Shown: positions 7,234 to 16,108, counted from the first letter of the stretch. The stretch: DNA of 64,000 nucleotides from Ilumatobacter sp. (GCA_007693335.1 REDU01000069.1:19555-83554); one strand, 5' to 3'. Notes: a model not told the origin generated them from the letters alone. Made by a program: numbers and translations.

Positions 7234-8694
7234 ATGACGGCGAGCATGACGGGGATCGTGGGATACGGGGCGTACCTGCCGTACTGGCGGCTCGACCGCG
7301 CCGCGATCGGTGCCGCGCTCGGGGCCGGCGGCGCGAAGGGGTTCCGCAGCGTCGCGAGCTTCGACGAGGACACCACGTCGATGGCGGTCGAGGCGTCGCG
7401 CCGGGCGATCACCGCCGCCGGTGAGGGATACACGCCGTACGCCGTCTGGTTCTCCACCACGGTGCCCGCCTACCTCGACAAGACCAACGCCACGGCGATC
7501 CACGCCGCGCTGGGGCTGCCCAGTTCGGCGGGCGCCTACGACGCCATCGGCGGCCTGCGGTCGGGTCTCGGTGCGATGAAGGTGGCCGGGACCTCGACGA
7601 TGCTCGGCGTGGTCAGCGATGTCCGCACCGGCCTGCCCGGCGGTGCCGACGAAGCGGCCGGTGGCGACGCCTCCGTCGCGATGTGTTTCGGGAAGTCGAG
7701 CGGCGACGGCCACGAGCCGATCGCCGTCGAGATCGGCGGCGCGGCGGCGGTGGCCGAGTTCACCGACCGTTGGCGCACGCCCGGCGAGTCGACGTCGAGG
7801 CAGTGGGAGGAACGCTTCGGCGAGCAGGCGTACCTGCCACTGGCCGAGGAGGCCGTGGCGGCGGCGTTGAAGGGTGCCGATCTCGAACCGTCGGATCTCG
7901 ACCATGTGATCGTGACCGGCCTCCATGCCCGGGCCGTGCGCTCGGCGCCGCGAGCCTGCGGACTCGATCCGAGCACCGTGGTGGACGATCTCACCGCCGA
8001 GATCGGGAACACCGGTGCTGCCCACTGGGCGCTCGTGTTGGCCGATGTGCTCGACCGCGCCGGCCCCGATCAGACCATCGCCGTCGTGGTGCTGGCCGAC
8101 GGGGTGGACGTGAGGCTGTGGCGCACCACTGGGGCGATCACCTCGTATCGCGACCGCCACGCCGTGCCGACCGTGCGCGAGCAGATCGACGCCACCCGCA
8201 CCGATCTCGACTACGCCCGGTTCCTCACCTGGCGCGGGTTCCTCCACCGCGAGCCACCCCGCCGACCGGAGCCCGATCGCCCCGCCTCGCCGCCCAGTCT
8301 GCGCACACACGACTGGAAGTTCGGGCTGGTGGGCAGCCGTGACGAGACCGGCTTCGTGCACCTCCCACCGGCTCGGGTGAGCATGGGTTCCGGCGCGGTC
8401 GACCGGATGGAACCGGTCCGCATGGCCGACACTCCGGCCACCATCGCCACGTTCACGATCGACCGACTCGCCTACAGCATGTCGCCGCCGGTGGTGGCGG
8501 CCGTCGTCGACTTCGACGGCGGAGGACGCTTCCAGTGCGAACTCACCGACGTCGATCCCGACGCCGTGAAGATCGGCGATCGCGTCGAGATGACGTTCCG
8601 GCGGCTGTACACGGTCGACGGGATCCACAACTATTTCTGGAAAGCACGTCCGGCCGCGACCGGTCACGAAATCGGCACGGGGAAGGGGAACTGA
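7234..8694 (+). CDS. HMG-CoA-synthase-like (thiolase fold) protein fused to a DUF35 OB-fold domain
   Basis: 486 aa. Residues 1-330 resemble the 3-hydroxy-3-methylglutaryl-CoA synthase branch of the thiolase superfamily (GIVGYGAYLPYWRL start; GNTGAAHWALVLADVLD). Residues about 355-480 are a DUF35 OB-fold (FTIDRLAYSMSPP, VEMTFRRLYTVDG). At the place of the nucleophilic Cys of HMG-CoA synthases the segment reads AYDAIGGLRSGLGAM, without cysteine. The DUF35 part also lacks the usual Cys4 zinc ribbon. It is followed at 1 bp by a thiolase with an intact active site, so the two probably form a complex. In archaea, thiolase, HMG-CoA synthase and DUF35 form a channelling complex; in actinobacteria, DUF35-thiolase pairs act in sterol side-chain or acyl-CoA breakdown. 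Role here is inferred. Confidence 0.8.
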   Translation: MTASMTGIVGYGAYLPYWRLDRAAIGAALGAGGAKGFRSVASFDEDTTSMAVEASRRAITAAGEGYTPYAVWFSTTVPAYLDKTNATAIHAALGLPSSAGAYDAIGGLRSGLGAMKVAGTSTMLGVVSDVRTGLPGGADEAAGGDASVAMCFGKSSGDGHEPIAVEIGGAAAVAEFTDRWRTPGESTSRQWEERFGEQAYLPLAEEAVAAALKGADLEPSDLDHVIVTGLHARAVRSAPRACGLDPSTVVDDLTAEIGNTGAAHWALVLADVLDRAGPDQTIAVVVLADGVDVRLWRTTGAITSYRDRHAVPTVREQIDATRTDLDYARFLTWRGFLHREPPRRPEPDRPASPPSLRTHDWKFGLVGSRDETGFVHLPPARVSMGSGAVDRMEPVRMADTPATIATFTIDRLAYSMSPPVVAAVVDFDGGGRFQCELTDVDPDAVKIGDRVEMTFRRLYTVDGIHNYFWKARPAATGHEIGTGKGN

Positions 8695-8695
8695 C

Positions 8696-9895
8696 ATGGC
8701 GTCCCACGGGATCCGCGACAAGGTGGCCATCGTCGGCCTCGGGTGCACCAACTTCGGTGAGCACTGGGACAAATCGACCGACGATCTGCTGATCGACGCG
8801 TCGAACGACGCGCTCGCCTCCGCGGGTGTGGCACTGGACGACGTCGACGCCTTCTGGCTGGGCACGATGGGATCGGGGCTGTCGGGCATGACGTTGAGTC
8901 GCCCGCTGAAGATCGACCACAAGCCGGTCACCCACGTCGAGAACTACTGCGCCACCGGCTCCGAGGCGTTCCGCAACGCCTGCTACGCCGTGGCGTCGGG
9001 TGCGTACGACGTGGTGATGGCCATCGGCGTCGAGAAGCTCAAGGACTCGGGCTACATGGGTCTCGTGGTGCCGTCGCCGGCCCACGACGGCACCGGTTCG
9101 CAGCTGACCGCGCCCGCCTCGTTCAGCTTCCTGGCGCCGGCGTACGCCGAGAAGTACGGCGTGGATCCCCAGGAGATGAAGGACGTGATGACCCGCATCG
9201 CGTGGAAGAACCACCGCAACGGTGCGCTCAACCCGCGTGCGCAGTTCCGCAAGGAGGTGCCGAAGGAGACGATCGCGTGCTCGCCGCTCGTTGCCGGCCC
9301 GCTCGGCATCTTCGACTGCTCCGGCGTGAGTGACGGATCGGCCGCCGCCATCATCGTGCGGGCCGAGGATGCCCACCGCTACACCGATCACCCGGTCTAC
9401 GTGAAGGCGTTGTCGTTCGTGGCCGGTCCCGCCACCGGTCCGATCGATCCGTCGTACGATTACACGAGCTTCACCGAGGTGGTGAGGAGCGCCGAGGATG
9501 CCTACCAGCAGGCGGGCATCACCGACCCGCGTGCCGAGCTGGCGATGGCCGAGGTGCACGACTGCTTCACTCCCACCGAACTCGTGCTGATGGAAGACCT
9601 CGGGTTCGCCGAACGTGGCTTCGGCTGGAAGGAGGTGCTGGCCGGCACGTTCGACCTCGACGGCGAGTTGCCGGTGAATCCCGACGGCGGACTCAAGTCG
9701 TTCGGTCACCCGATCGGCGCGTCGGGGCTCCGGATGCTGTTCGAGTGCTGGACGCAGCTGCGCGGTGAGGCCGGTGAGCGTCAGATCGCGAGCGTGGCCG
9801 CCGGCAAGACCAAGGCGCTCACCCACAACCTCGGTGGTGGACCGGGTGCGTGCGTCAGCTTCGTGTCCGTCGTGGGCTCCGAACCCGACGCCTAG
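8696..9895 (+). CDS. Thiolase-family acyl-CoA acetyltransferase (SCP-x/lipid-transfer type)
   Basis: 399 aa thiolase of the non-specific lipid transfer/SCP-x group. Residues 80-100 hold VENYCATGSEAFRNACYAV with the nucleophilic Cys. VHDCFTPTE (about 288-296) and GHPIGASG (about 340-347) hold the catalytic His residues, and LGGGPGACVS is the C-terminal signature. It lies one base after the stop of the HMGS-like/DUF35 gene, so the two are cotranscribed and likely work as partners on a CoA thioester (condensation, thiolysis or retro-aldol cleavage). Its TAG stop doubles as the start of a -10 box for the next gene. Confidence 0.9.
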   Translation: MASHGIRDKVAIVGLGCTNFGEHWDKSTDDLLIDASNDALASAGVALDDVDAFWLGTMGSGLSGMTLSRPLKIDHKPVTHVENYCATGSEAFRNACYAVASGAYDVVMAIGVEKLKDSGYMGLVVPSPAHDGTGSQLTAPASFSFLAPAYAEKYGVDPQEMKDVMTRIAWKNHRNGALNPRAQFRKEVPKETIACSPLVAGPLGIFDCSGVSDGSAAAIIVRAEDAHRYTDHPVYVKALSFVAGPATGPIDPSYDYTSFTEVVRSAEDAYQQAGITDPRAELAMAEVHDCFTPTELVLMEDLGFAERGFGWKEVLAGTFDLDGELPVNPDGGLKSFGHPIGASGLRMLFECWTQLRGEAGERQIASVAAGKTKALTHNLGGGPGACVSFVSVVGSEPDA

Positions 9896-9898
9896 AGT
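9893..9898 (+). promoter_or_regulatory. -10 box built on the thiolase stop codon
   Basis: TAGAGT, whose TAG is the stop of the preceding thiolase gene, is followed after 7 nt by the GTG start at 9906; a leaderless promoter is likely. Confidence 0.5.
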
Positions 9899-9905
9899 TC
9901 GCACG

Positions 9906-10598
9906 GTGAGTGACAACCCGCCGATCGCACATCTCTACGTCGACGCGCACCGCTCGTTCGTCGAGCTCGCACGCTCCCTCGGCGACGACGACTGGGCCAC
10001 GTCGACCCCGTGTTGTCCCGGGTGGTCGGTGCGCGACGTGCTGTCACACGTGGCCGGGCTGGCCGACGATCTCGTGAACGGCCGTGTGGACGGCGCTGGT
10101 ACCGATCCGTGGACCGCCGCGCAGGTCGAGCGATGGCGCGGGGCGCCGGTCGATGAGCTCCTCGACCAGTGGGAGCAGCAGGCTCCCGGCGTGGCCGAGG
10201 TGCTCGAGCAGCTCGGTGAGGTCCGTCCGCCGATCGACTGCTGCACCCACGAACACGACGTCCGTCAGGCGCTCGGCCGTCCGGGCAACCGCGACGCCGA
10301 GATGGTGGGGTTCGCCACCGCTGCACTCGGTCGGTTGGATACCGCGGTGCCGGTGGAGGTCGAACTCACCGATGGCCGGCGGTTCGCGTGGACGTCGGTG
10401 GAGGCCGAGCACGATCTCCTGGACCACCACGACCGGATCACGGTGCGCGGCCTCGATCAGTTCGAACTCTTCCGGTCGCGTCTCGGGCGCCGCAGCGCCG
10501 ATCAGGTGCGGGCCTACGACTGGAGCGAGCCGCCCACCGACGAGATCCTCGACGCCTGGTTCAACTTCGGTCCGAGCCCCACCGACATCCACGAATGA
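9906..10598 (+). CDS. Maleylpyruvate isomerase/mycothiol-dependent DinB superfamily protein
   Basis: 230 aa, second member of the TIGR03083-like DinB family in the window. It has CCPGWSVRDVLSHVAGLADD (residues about 33-52, first metal His), CTHEHDVRQALGRPG (about 114-128, second His cluster) and a C-terminal MDMPI-like part. Predicted to bind a divalent metal and use mycothiol; reaction unknown. The GTG at 9906 is preferred over longer in-frame extensions into the thiolase gene because a TANNNT box sits 7 nt upstream and the family usually starts there. Confidence 0.85.
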   Translation: MSDNPPIAHLYVDAHRSFVELARSLGDDDWATSTPCCPGWSVRDVLSHVAGLADDLVNGRVDGAGTDPWTAAQVERWRGAPVDELLDQWEQQAPGVAEVLEQLGEVRPPIDCCTHEHDVRQALGRPGNRDAEMVGFATAALGRLDTAVPVEVELTDGRRFAWTSVEAEHDLLDHHDRITVRGLDQFELFRSRLGRRSADQVRAYDWSEPPTDEILDAWFNFGPSPTDIHE

Positions 10599-10610
10599 CC
10601 GGCCTCAACT

Positions 10611-10673
10611 GACTCTGTGTCGCTCCGGGCCGGGTGGTGCGGCTCCCAGCGACTCTGTGTCGATCTCGGCCGG
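10611..10673. repeat. Intergenic 40-bp-period direct repeat, locus 1
   Basis: Two copies of gactctgtgtcg (10611 and 10651, exactly 40 bp apart), each followed by a cggccgg-type block. The same motif pair with the same 40-bp spacing recurs in opposite orientation at 22966-23020. Both loci lie between the 3' ends of convergent genes. Confidence 0.8.
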
Positions 10674-10697
10674 TTGGAGCGGGTGAGTCCGGACGGG

Positions 10698-11903
10698 TCA
10701 GGGGGACAGGGCGGACGTCAGGTCGTCGGTGAGATCGGACGGATCTTCGAGGCCGACCGACAGGCGGATCAGGCCCTCGGTGACGCCGGTGGCCGACTGC
10801 TCCTCGGGGGTGAGGCTCACATGGGTGGACGTGGCGGGGTGGCACACGAGCGTCTCGGGTCCACCGAGCGAGGTGGCGATCCGGCACAGCCGCACCCGTT
10901 GGAGGAACCGTGACGCTGCCTCCCGGCCGCCGGTGAGCTCGAACGCCAGCACGGTGCCGAACATCGACATCTGACGGCGGGCCAACTCGTGTTGCGGGTG
11001 GTCGGCGAGGCCCGGGTAGTGCACGGTCGAGACCGCTGCATGAGCGGCGAGATGCTCAGCGATGATCTGGGCGGAGCGGGCCTGATGCGTGGTGCGCACG
11101 GCGAGCGTGCGGATCCCCCGCAGCGCGTTGAGCGCGTCGAACGGCGACGGCGTCGCGCCGTGCAGGACCGAGTAGGCCCAGACGGCGTCGATCAGCTCGC
11201 GCTCGCCGGCGATCACGCCGAGGGTGGCGTCGTTGTGCCCCCCGATGCCCTTGGTGGCCGAGTGCAGCACGAGGTCGACACCGTGGTCGAGCGGCCGCTG
11301 CCCGATCGGGGTGGCGAACGTGGAGTCGACCACCGTGAACGGTCCACCGATCGAGCCGAGCTCATCGAGATCGGCCAGCTCGAGGCGCGGATTGGACGGC
11401 GTCTCGGCCAGCACCATCATCGTGCGTCCGGGGATCACGGCGGCGGCGAACGCGCCGGGTTCGGACGCGTCGACGAGGGTGACGTCGATGCCGAGCCGGC
11501 GGCACGGACCCTGGAGGAACGCGATGGTGCCGGCGTACAACTGCCGTTGGGCGACGATGTGATCGCCGGTGGAGCACAGCGCGAACACGGTGGAGGCGAC
11601 CGCACCCATGCCCGATGCGAAGGCCAGGGCGTCGTCGGCCCCCTCGAGATCGGCGATGGCCTCCTCGAAGGCACGCACGGTGGGATTGCCGTACCGGCTG
11701 TAGAACTCGGCGCCGCGCATCGCCGTGGCGCGGGCGTTGGCGTCGTCGAGGTCGGCCGACTGCCAGGTGCTCGAGGCCCACAGCGCGGTCGCGAGCGAGG
11801 TGCCGCTGGAGCCACGCCCGGCCCGGATGGCCCGACTCGCCGGGCGCAGACCGGTCGACCCCGCCGGATCGACCCGCGCCGGATCAGCCGGCTCAGGTGA
11901 CAC
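10698..11903 (-). CDS. Cystathionine gamma-synthase/gamma-lyase family PLP enzyme
   Basis: 401-aa pyridoxal-phosphate enzyme of the Cys/Met metabolism family. Clear features: YSRYGNPTVRAFEEAIADLEG, AFASGMGAVAS, AETPSNPRLELADL, the Asp of VVDSTFATP that contacts the PLP ring, the Schiff-base Lys in SATKGIGGHND (about residue 202), and the C-terminal RLSVGLEDPSDL. Synthase, beta- or gamma-lyase activity cannot be told apart from motifs alone. Its GTG start at 11903 overlaps the upstream VOC gene by 11 bp, so it is the last gene of the dxs-led minus-strand run. Confidence 0.9.
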   Translation of the reverse strand: MSPEPADPARVDPAGSTGLRPASRAIRAGRGSSGTSLATALWASSTWQSADLDDANARATAMRGAEFYSRYGNPTVRAFEEAIADLEGADDALAFASGMGAVASTVFALCSTGDHIVAQRQLYAGTIAFLQGPCRRLGIDVTLVDASEPGAFAAAVIPGRTMMVLAETPSNPRLELADLDELGSIGGPFTVVDSTFATPIGQRPLDHGVDLVLHSATKGIGGHNDATLGVIAGERELIDAVWAYSVLHGATPSPFDALNALRGIRTLAVRTTHQARSAQIIAEHLAAHAAVSTVHYPGLADHPQHELARRQMSMFGTVLAFELTGGREAASRFLQRVRLCRIATSLGGPETLVCHPATSTHVSLTPEEQSATGVTEGLIRLSVGLEDPSDLTDDLTSALSP

Positions 11904-12303
11904 AGAACTCGTTGCCTTCCGGGTCGAGCATGACGACCCACCAGTCGCCGCCCTCGTCGACGCGCCGCACCTGGGTGGCTCCGGCGTCGATCAGCGCCGC
12001 CACCTTGGCGGTGCGGTCGCCGTCGGAACCGCCGGCGCGCACGTCGAGGTGGGCTCGGGGGTGGGCACCGTTGGTGTCGGCGGAGCGCAGGAAGACGATC
12101 CGCGGGCCGGTTCCATCCGGATCGACGATGGCGCTGACCGACCCGGCCGGTGGTACGGGTAGCTGGTGTGAACGTAGGTAGTCGCCCCACGACAGGTAGC
12201 CGGCGGGCGGCGATTCGACGTGGTACCCGAGGGCGACCGACCAGAACTCCGCCATCCGATCCGCGTCAGCGCAGTCGAAGGTGATCTGGAACGGTGTGCC
12301 CAC
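11893..12303 (-). CDS. VOC (glyoxalase/bleomycin resistance) superfamily protein
   Basis: About 136 aa with the paired beta-alpha-beta-beta-beta modules of the vicinal-oxygen-chelate fold: FQITFDCADADRMAEFWSVALGY at the start, HPRAHLDVRAGG in the middle (metal-type His/Asp) and DEGGDWWVVMLDPEGNEFCV at the end. Actinobacterial proteins of this type are abundant and mostly uncharacterised. The GTG at 12303 begins at the domain edge and has TAGGTT (complement of 12312-12317) exactly 8 nt upstream. A longer start at 12378, overlapping the upstream stop as GTGA, would add a His-rich 25-residue tail not typical of the family. Confidence 0.82.
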   Translation of the reverse strand: MGTPFQITFDCADADRMAEFWSVALGYHVESPPAGYLSWGDYLRSHQLPVPPAGSVSAIVDPDGTGPRIVFLRSADTNGAHPRAHLDVRAGGSDGDRTAKVAALIDAGATQVRRVDEGGDWWVVMLDPEGNEFCVT

Positions 12304-12374
12304 AGCGGTGAAACCTATCCGCCGCGTCCCGCCGACGTCCCGGTGCCGATGGACCTGGTGGACGTGGTGCTCGG

Positions 12375-13181
12375 TCACCGGTCACCGAGGCGGCTGACGG
12401 CCTCGTCGTGCAGCAGCCCGTTGCTGGAGATGGCGGTGTCGTGTTCGTGGGTGGGTTCGCCGTGCCGATCGGTGAACCGGCCGCCGGCCTCCTCGACCAC
12501 CACCCGCACGGCGGCGAGGTCGTACGGCGCCACGCCCACGGCGTCGACGGCGAGGTCGATGGCACCCTCGGCCACCAGGGTGTGCTGCCAGAAGTCGCCG
12601 AAGCCGCGGGCGCGACGGGCGCCCTGGATGAGCTCGACGAGCTGATGCGTGCGCCCGAGCTCGTCCCAACCCTCCGAGAACGTGATCGAGACCTGGGCAT
12701 CGGCGAGGCGGTCGGTGGTCGAGACCTGACACGGCCGACCGTCGGCGAACGCGCCCGAGCCCCGTCCGGCCCACCATCGTCGGTTCATCGCCGGCGCCGA
12801 CACCACACCCACGATCACACCGTGATCGACATGGGTGAGTGCGAGCAGCGTGGCCCACACCGGGATGCCGCGCACGAATCCCGATGTGCCGTCGATCGGG
12901 TCGATCACCCACCTCCACGGCGAGTGGACGTCGCCGGTGAGCCCGTGCTCCTCGCCGAACACACCGTGGTGGGGGCGGGCACGCACGAGTCGGTCGGCCA
13001 CCATCCGTTCGGCGCCCCGGTCGGCCTCGGTCACCTCGGTGCGGTTCTGCTTCCAGTCGAGCGTGAACGAGCGGTGCTCGTAGACCGGCAGGGTGAGTGC
13101 GTCGCACTCGTCGGCCAGCTCGAGTGCGAGGTCGAGCTCGGCGGTCACCAGTGCGGGATCGAGGTCGGGGAGCGCGGTCAT
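12375..13181 (-). CDS. Inositol monophosphatase family protein (histidinol-phosphatase type)
   Basis: 268-aa Mg2+-dependent phosphatase. Metal-binding blocks: TEVTEADRGAERMV, GEEHG, VIDPIDGTSGFVRGIPVWATLLAL (the D-P-I-D-G-T motif, about 90-97) and VAPYDLAAVRVVVEEAGGRFTD near the C-terminus. The G-T-S-G-F after the DPIDGT motif resembles actinobacterial histidinol-phosphatase HisN more than inositol phosphatases, but the substrate is not certain. The ATG at 13181 follows the upstream enoyl-CoA hydratase stop by 4 nt. Confidence 0.87.
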   Translation of the reverse strand: MTALPDLDPALVTAELDLALELADECDALTLPVYEHRSFTLDWKQNRTEVTEADRGAERMVADRLVRARPHHGVFGEEHGLTGDVHSPWRWVIDPIDGTSGFVRGIPVWATLLALTHVDHGVIVGVVSAPAMNRRWWAGRGSGAFADGRPCQVSTTDRLADAQVSITFSEGWDELGRTHQLVELIQGARRARGFGDFWQHTLVAEGAIDLAVDAVGVAPYDLAAVRVVVEEAGGRFTDRHGEPTHEHDTAISSNGLLHDEAVSRLGDR

Positions 13182-13185
13182 GTCG

Positions 13186-14043
13186 TCAGCGCTCCGCCGT
13201 GACGTCGGAGGTGAAGTCGGGGGAGCGGCGCTCCTGCAGGGCACTCAGACCCTCCGCCGCGTCGGCCCCGAGGAAGTTGAGCATCTCGTAGGCGAGGGAG
13301 GCCTCGAAGTTCGGCAGTGCCTGCCGGAGCCAGTGGTTGAGTGCGCGCTTGGTGAGTCGCGTGGCGTCACGCGGGCCACGGGCGAGCTTCTCCGCCACGG
13401 CGTGGGCGGTCGGGAGCACCTCATCGGCGGGCACGGCACGTGAGACCAGCCCGATCCGTTCGGCCTCCCGGCCATCGAGGAAGTCGGCGGTCAGCAGGTA
13501 GTACTTGGCCTTGGCCATCCCGCACAGCAGCGGCCAGATCGCAACCGCGTGATCGCCGGCCGCGACGCCGAGACGGATGTGGCCGTCGGAGAGTCGGGTG
13601 TCCTGGTCGATGATGCTCACATCGGCCATCAGTGCAACGGCCAGACCGGCGCCCACCGCCACACCGTTGATGGCCGACACGATGGGTGTGTCGCACTCGA
13701 TCATCGTGCGGACGATGTCGCCGGCTTCGCGCATGACCCGCATGGTCTGGGCGTGGTTGCCGACCTGCTCGGCGATCCAGTCGAGATCGCCGCCGGCGGA
13801 GAACGCGGTGCCGGCTCCGGTGACGACCACGGCCCGCACGCTCTCGTCGCGGTCGATCACCGCGAAGATCCGCGACAGCTGCTCGTGCATCGCCGCGTCG
13901 GTGGCGTTGAGCTTGCCGGGGTTGTCGAGGGTGATCCGGAGCACCCCGTGCTCGTGACGCTCGAACGCGAGCCGGTCGAAGCCGGCATACGGGTCGCCTG
14001 GGGACGACGAGGGGGACGGGGACGACGAGACGGGACCGGTCAC
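13186..14043 (-). CDS. Enoyl-CoA hydratase/isomerase family protein
   Basis: 285-aa crotonase-fold protein. The oxyanion hole strands are visible as TAFSAGGDLDWI and NGVAVGAGLAVALMADVSI, with Leu-Gly-Val-Ala-Ala-Gly-Asp following. The substrate CoA ester is unknown. A Ser/Pro-rich N-terminal extension (residues 3-15) precedes the fold. The GTG at 14043 follows the dxs stop by 10 nt, making it the second gene of the run dxs - hydratase - phosphatase - VOC - PLP enzyme. Confidence 0.88.
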   Translation of the reverse strand: MTGPVSSSPSPSSSPGDPYAGFDRLAFERHEHGVLRITLDNPGKLNATDAAMHEQLSRIFAVIDRDESVRAVVVTGAGTAFSAGGDLDWIAEQVGNHAQTMRVMREAGDIVRTMIECDTPIVSAINGVAVGAGLAVALMADVSIIDQDTRLSDGHIRLGVAAGDHAVAIWPLLCGMAKAKYYLLTADFLDGREAERIGLVSRAVPADEVLPTAHAVAEKLARGPRDATRLTKRALNHWLRQALPNFEASLAYEMLNFLGADAAEGLSALQERRSPDFTSDVTAER

Positions 14044-14053
14044 GGACCGGACA

Positions 14054-16036
14054 CTACGACGCGTCGCGACGTGCGCCTGAGTTCCCGGGTGCGGAGCGGC
14101 CGCAGACGGTGCGGACCGTGTCGGCGATGCCCTGGGCGTGGAGCCCCAACTGCTCGTGGATGCGGTCGGGGTTGGCTGCGTGCGGGATGAACTTCGTGGG
14201 GACCCCGAGCGCTTCGATCGGCACGACCGGGTCGAGGGTGCCCACGGCGTCGCCGATCGAGACCCCGATGCCACCTTCGCGGATACCGTCCTCGACGGTC
14301 ACGACGCAGTGGTGCGCAGCGGCGTCGGCGATCATGGTCGGGTCGAGTGGGGCGCAGCACCGGACGTCCCACACGGTGGCGTCGATGCCCTCGGCCGCGA
14401 GCAGTTCGGCCGCCTTGAGCGCGTTGGCCACCATCTTGCCGATGGCCAGGAGACACACGGATCCGTCGCCGGCGCGCAGCTTGTGGCCCTCGAGCCCTGC
14501 GCCGATGTCCTCAGGATCGACCATCCGGGCCGAGCCCCGCGGGTAGCGGATGGCGACCGGGCCACTGGCGGCCAGGCCGACGGCGTCGTGCAGCATCTGC
14601 TGGAGCTCTTGCGCGCTCGACGGGGCGAGCACCCGCATGCCCGGCACCTTCGACAGCAGTGCCATGTCGTACACGCCGTGGTGGCTGGCACCGTCTGGCC
14701 CCGTCACGCCGGCGCGGTCGAGGCAGAAGATCACTCCGAGGCGGTGCAGTGCCACGTCGTACACGACCTGGTCCCAGGCCCGCGACAGGAACGTCGAGTA
14801 GATGGCGACCACCGGGAGCAGACCGGACATCGCCATGCCGGCGGCCCCGGCCACCGCGTGCTGTTCGGCGATACCGACGTCGAAGCAGCGGTCGGGGAAC
14901 CGGTCCTGGAACGGGATCAACCCGGTGGGTCCCGGCATGGCCGCCGTCACGGCCACGAGACGGGGCTCCGCCTCGGCCTCCTTGATGACCGCCTCGGCGA
15001 AGGCCTGGGTGTACCCGGTGGGAACGGCCTTGGGAGGCCCGGTGATCGGGTCGAACACGGGTGCATCGTGGAGGTTCTTCTCGTCGTCGTCCTCGGCGGG
15101 CGGGTAACCGCGACCTTTCTGCGTGAGCACGTGCACCACGATCGGCCCTTCGGCCGACAGCTCGATGGCGTTGTGGAACGCGTCCTCGAGCGACTCCATG
15201 TCGTGACCGTCGATCGGGCCGACGTAGCGCACGCCCAGTGCCTCGAAGAACGAGGGCGGCTGGAGGAACTCGCGCACCCCGGCCTTGATGGCCTCGACCG
15301 CCCGCTCGGCCTGGGTGCCCACGCCCGGCACATGGAGCAAGAAGTCCTCGAGCTTGCGTTGGCGACGGACGTACACCGGGTTGAGACGGATGTCGGTGAG
15401 GGCGTGGGCGAGCTTGTCGGTGAGACGGTCGGAGATGCTCGGGTGTTCGGCCCGCTCGTCGGCCCCTTGCACGTTGGCCGACAGGTTCGACACCGTCGGG
15501 GCGTAGCTGCGGCCGTTGTCGTTGAGCACGATGATCACGCGACGCTTCGAGTGACCGAGGTTGTTGAGCGCCTCGTAGGCGAGCCCGCCCGTCATGGAGC
15601 CGTCGCCGATCACGGCCACGATGTGGCGGTGCGGGTCGACACCGGCATCGCGCGCGACGGCCATGCCGTACGCGTACGAGAGCACGGTGGAGGCGTGGCT
15701 GTTCTCGATGTAGTCGTGCCGGCTCTCCTCGCGGCTCGGGTACCCCGAGAGCCCGTCGGCCTGACGGAGACGTTCGAACTGCGCCCGGCGGCCGGTCACG
15801 ATCTTGTGCACGTACGCCTGGTGTCCGGTGTCCCACAAGATGGCGTCGGTGGGGGAGTCGAACACGCGGTGCAGCGCCAGCGACAGCTCGACGGCACCGA
15901 GGTTCGACCCCAGGTGCCCGCCCGTCTCGGCCACTGCCGACACGATGAAATCGCGGATCTCACCCGCGAGGGTGCCGACCTCGTCGTACGACAGCCCTCG
16001 TAGATCCGCCGGTTCGTCGATTCGCTCCAGGAACAT
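14054..16036 (-). CDS. dxs: 1-deoxy-D-xylulose-5-phosphate synthase
   Basis: 660-aa TPP- and Mg2+-dependent enzyme that joins pyruvate and glyceraldehyde 3-phosphate, the first step of the MEP isoprenoid pathway (its product also feeds thiamine and pyridoxal synthesis). Signatures: GGHLGSNLGAVELSLALHRVF, the TPP motif GDGSMTGGLAYEALNNLG, YVGPIDGHD, the glutamate-bearing DVGIAEQHAVAGAAGMA, and DRAGVTGPDGASHHGVYD. Full length. ATG at 16036 is the usual start (MFLERIDEP); TAGCGT (complement of 16047-16052) is 10 nt upstream, giving at most a very short leader. Confidence 0.96.
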   Translation of the reverse strand: MFLERIDEPADLRGLSYDEVGTLAGEIRDFIVSAVAETGGHLGSNLGAVELSLALHRVFDSPTDAILWDTGHQAYVHKIVTGRRAQFERLRQADGLSGYPSREESRHDYIENSHASTVLSYAYGMAVARDAGVDPHRHIVAVIGDGSMTGGLAYEALNNLGHSKRRVIIVLNDNGRSYAPTVSNLSANVQGADERAEHPSISDRLTDKLAHALTDIRLNPVYVRRQRKLEDFLLHVPGVGTQAERAVEAIKAGVREFLQPPSFFEALGVRYVGPIDGHDMESLEDAFHNAIELSAEGPIVVHVLTQKGRGYPPAEDDDEKNLHDAPVFDPITGPPKAVPTGYTQAFAEAVIKEAEAEPRLVAVTAAMPGPTGLIPFQDRFPDRCFDVGIAEQHAVAGAAGMAMSGLLPVVAIYSTFLSRAWDQVVYDVALHRLGVIFCLDRAGVTGPDGASHHGVYDMALLSKVPGMRVLAPSSAQELQQMLHDAVGLAASGPVAIRYPRGSARMVDPEDIGAGLEGHKLRAGDGSVCLLAIGKMVANALKAAELLAAEGIDATVWDVRCCAPLDPTMIADAAAHHCVVTVEDGIREGGIGVSIGDAVGTLDPVVPIEALGVPTKFIPHAANPDRIHEQLGLHAQGIADTVRTVCGRSAPGNSGARRDAS

Positions 16037-16108
16037 GGCGCCGCCGACGCTACTGCCACACGACGGCGGCCGTGCACTCCCGCTGGTACCGGACCGATCA
16101 CCCACTCC

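Noticed and set aside
6463..8931. 822-codon minus-strand frame opposite the NfuA-like and HMGS-like genes
   Set aside because: Composition is typical of a shadow frame (His/Arg/Gly rich); the plus strand has two conserved proteins with good promoters.
14138..16003. 621-codon plus-strand frame opposite dxs
   Set aside because: Antisense shadow of dxs, which carries all conserved motifs.
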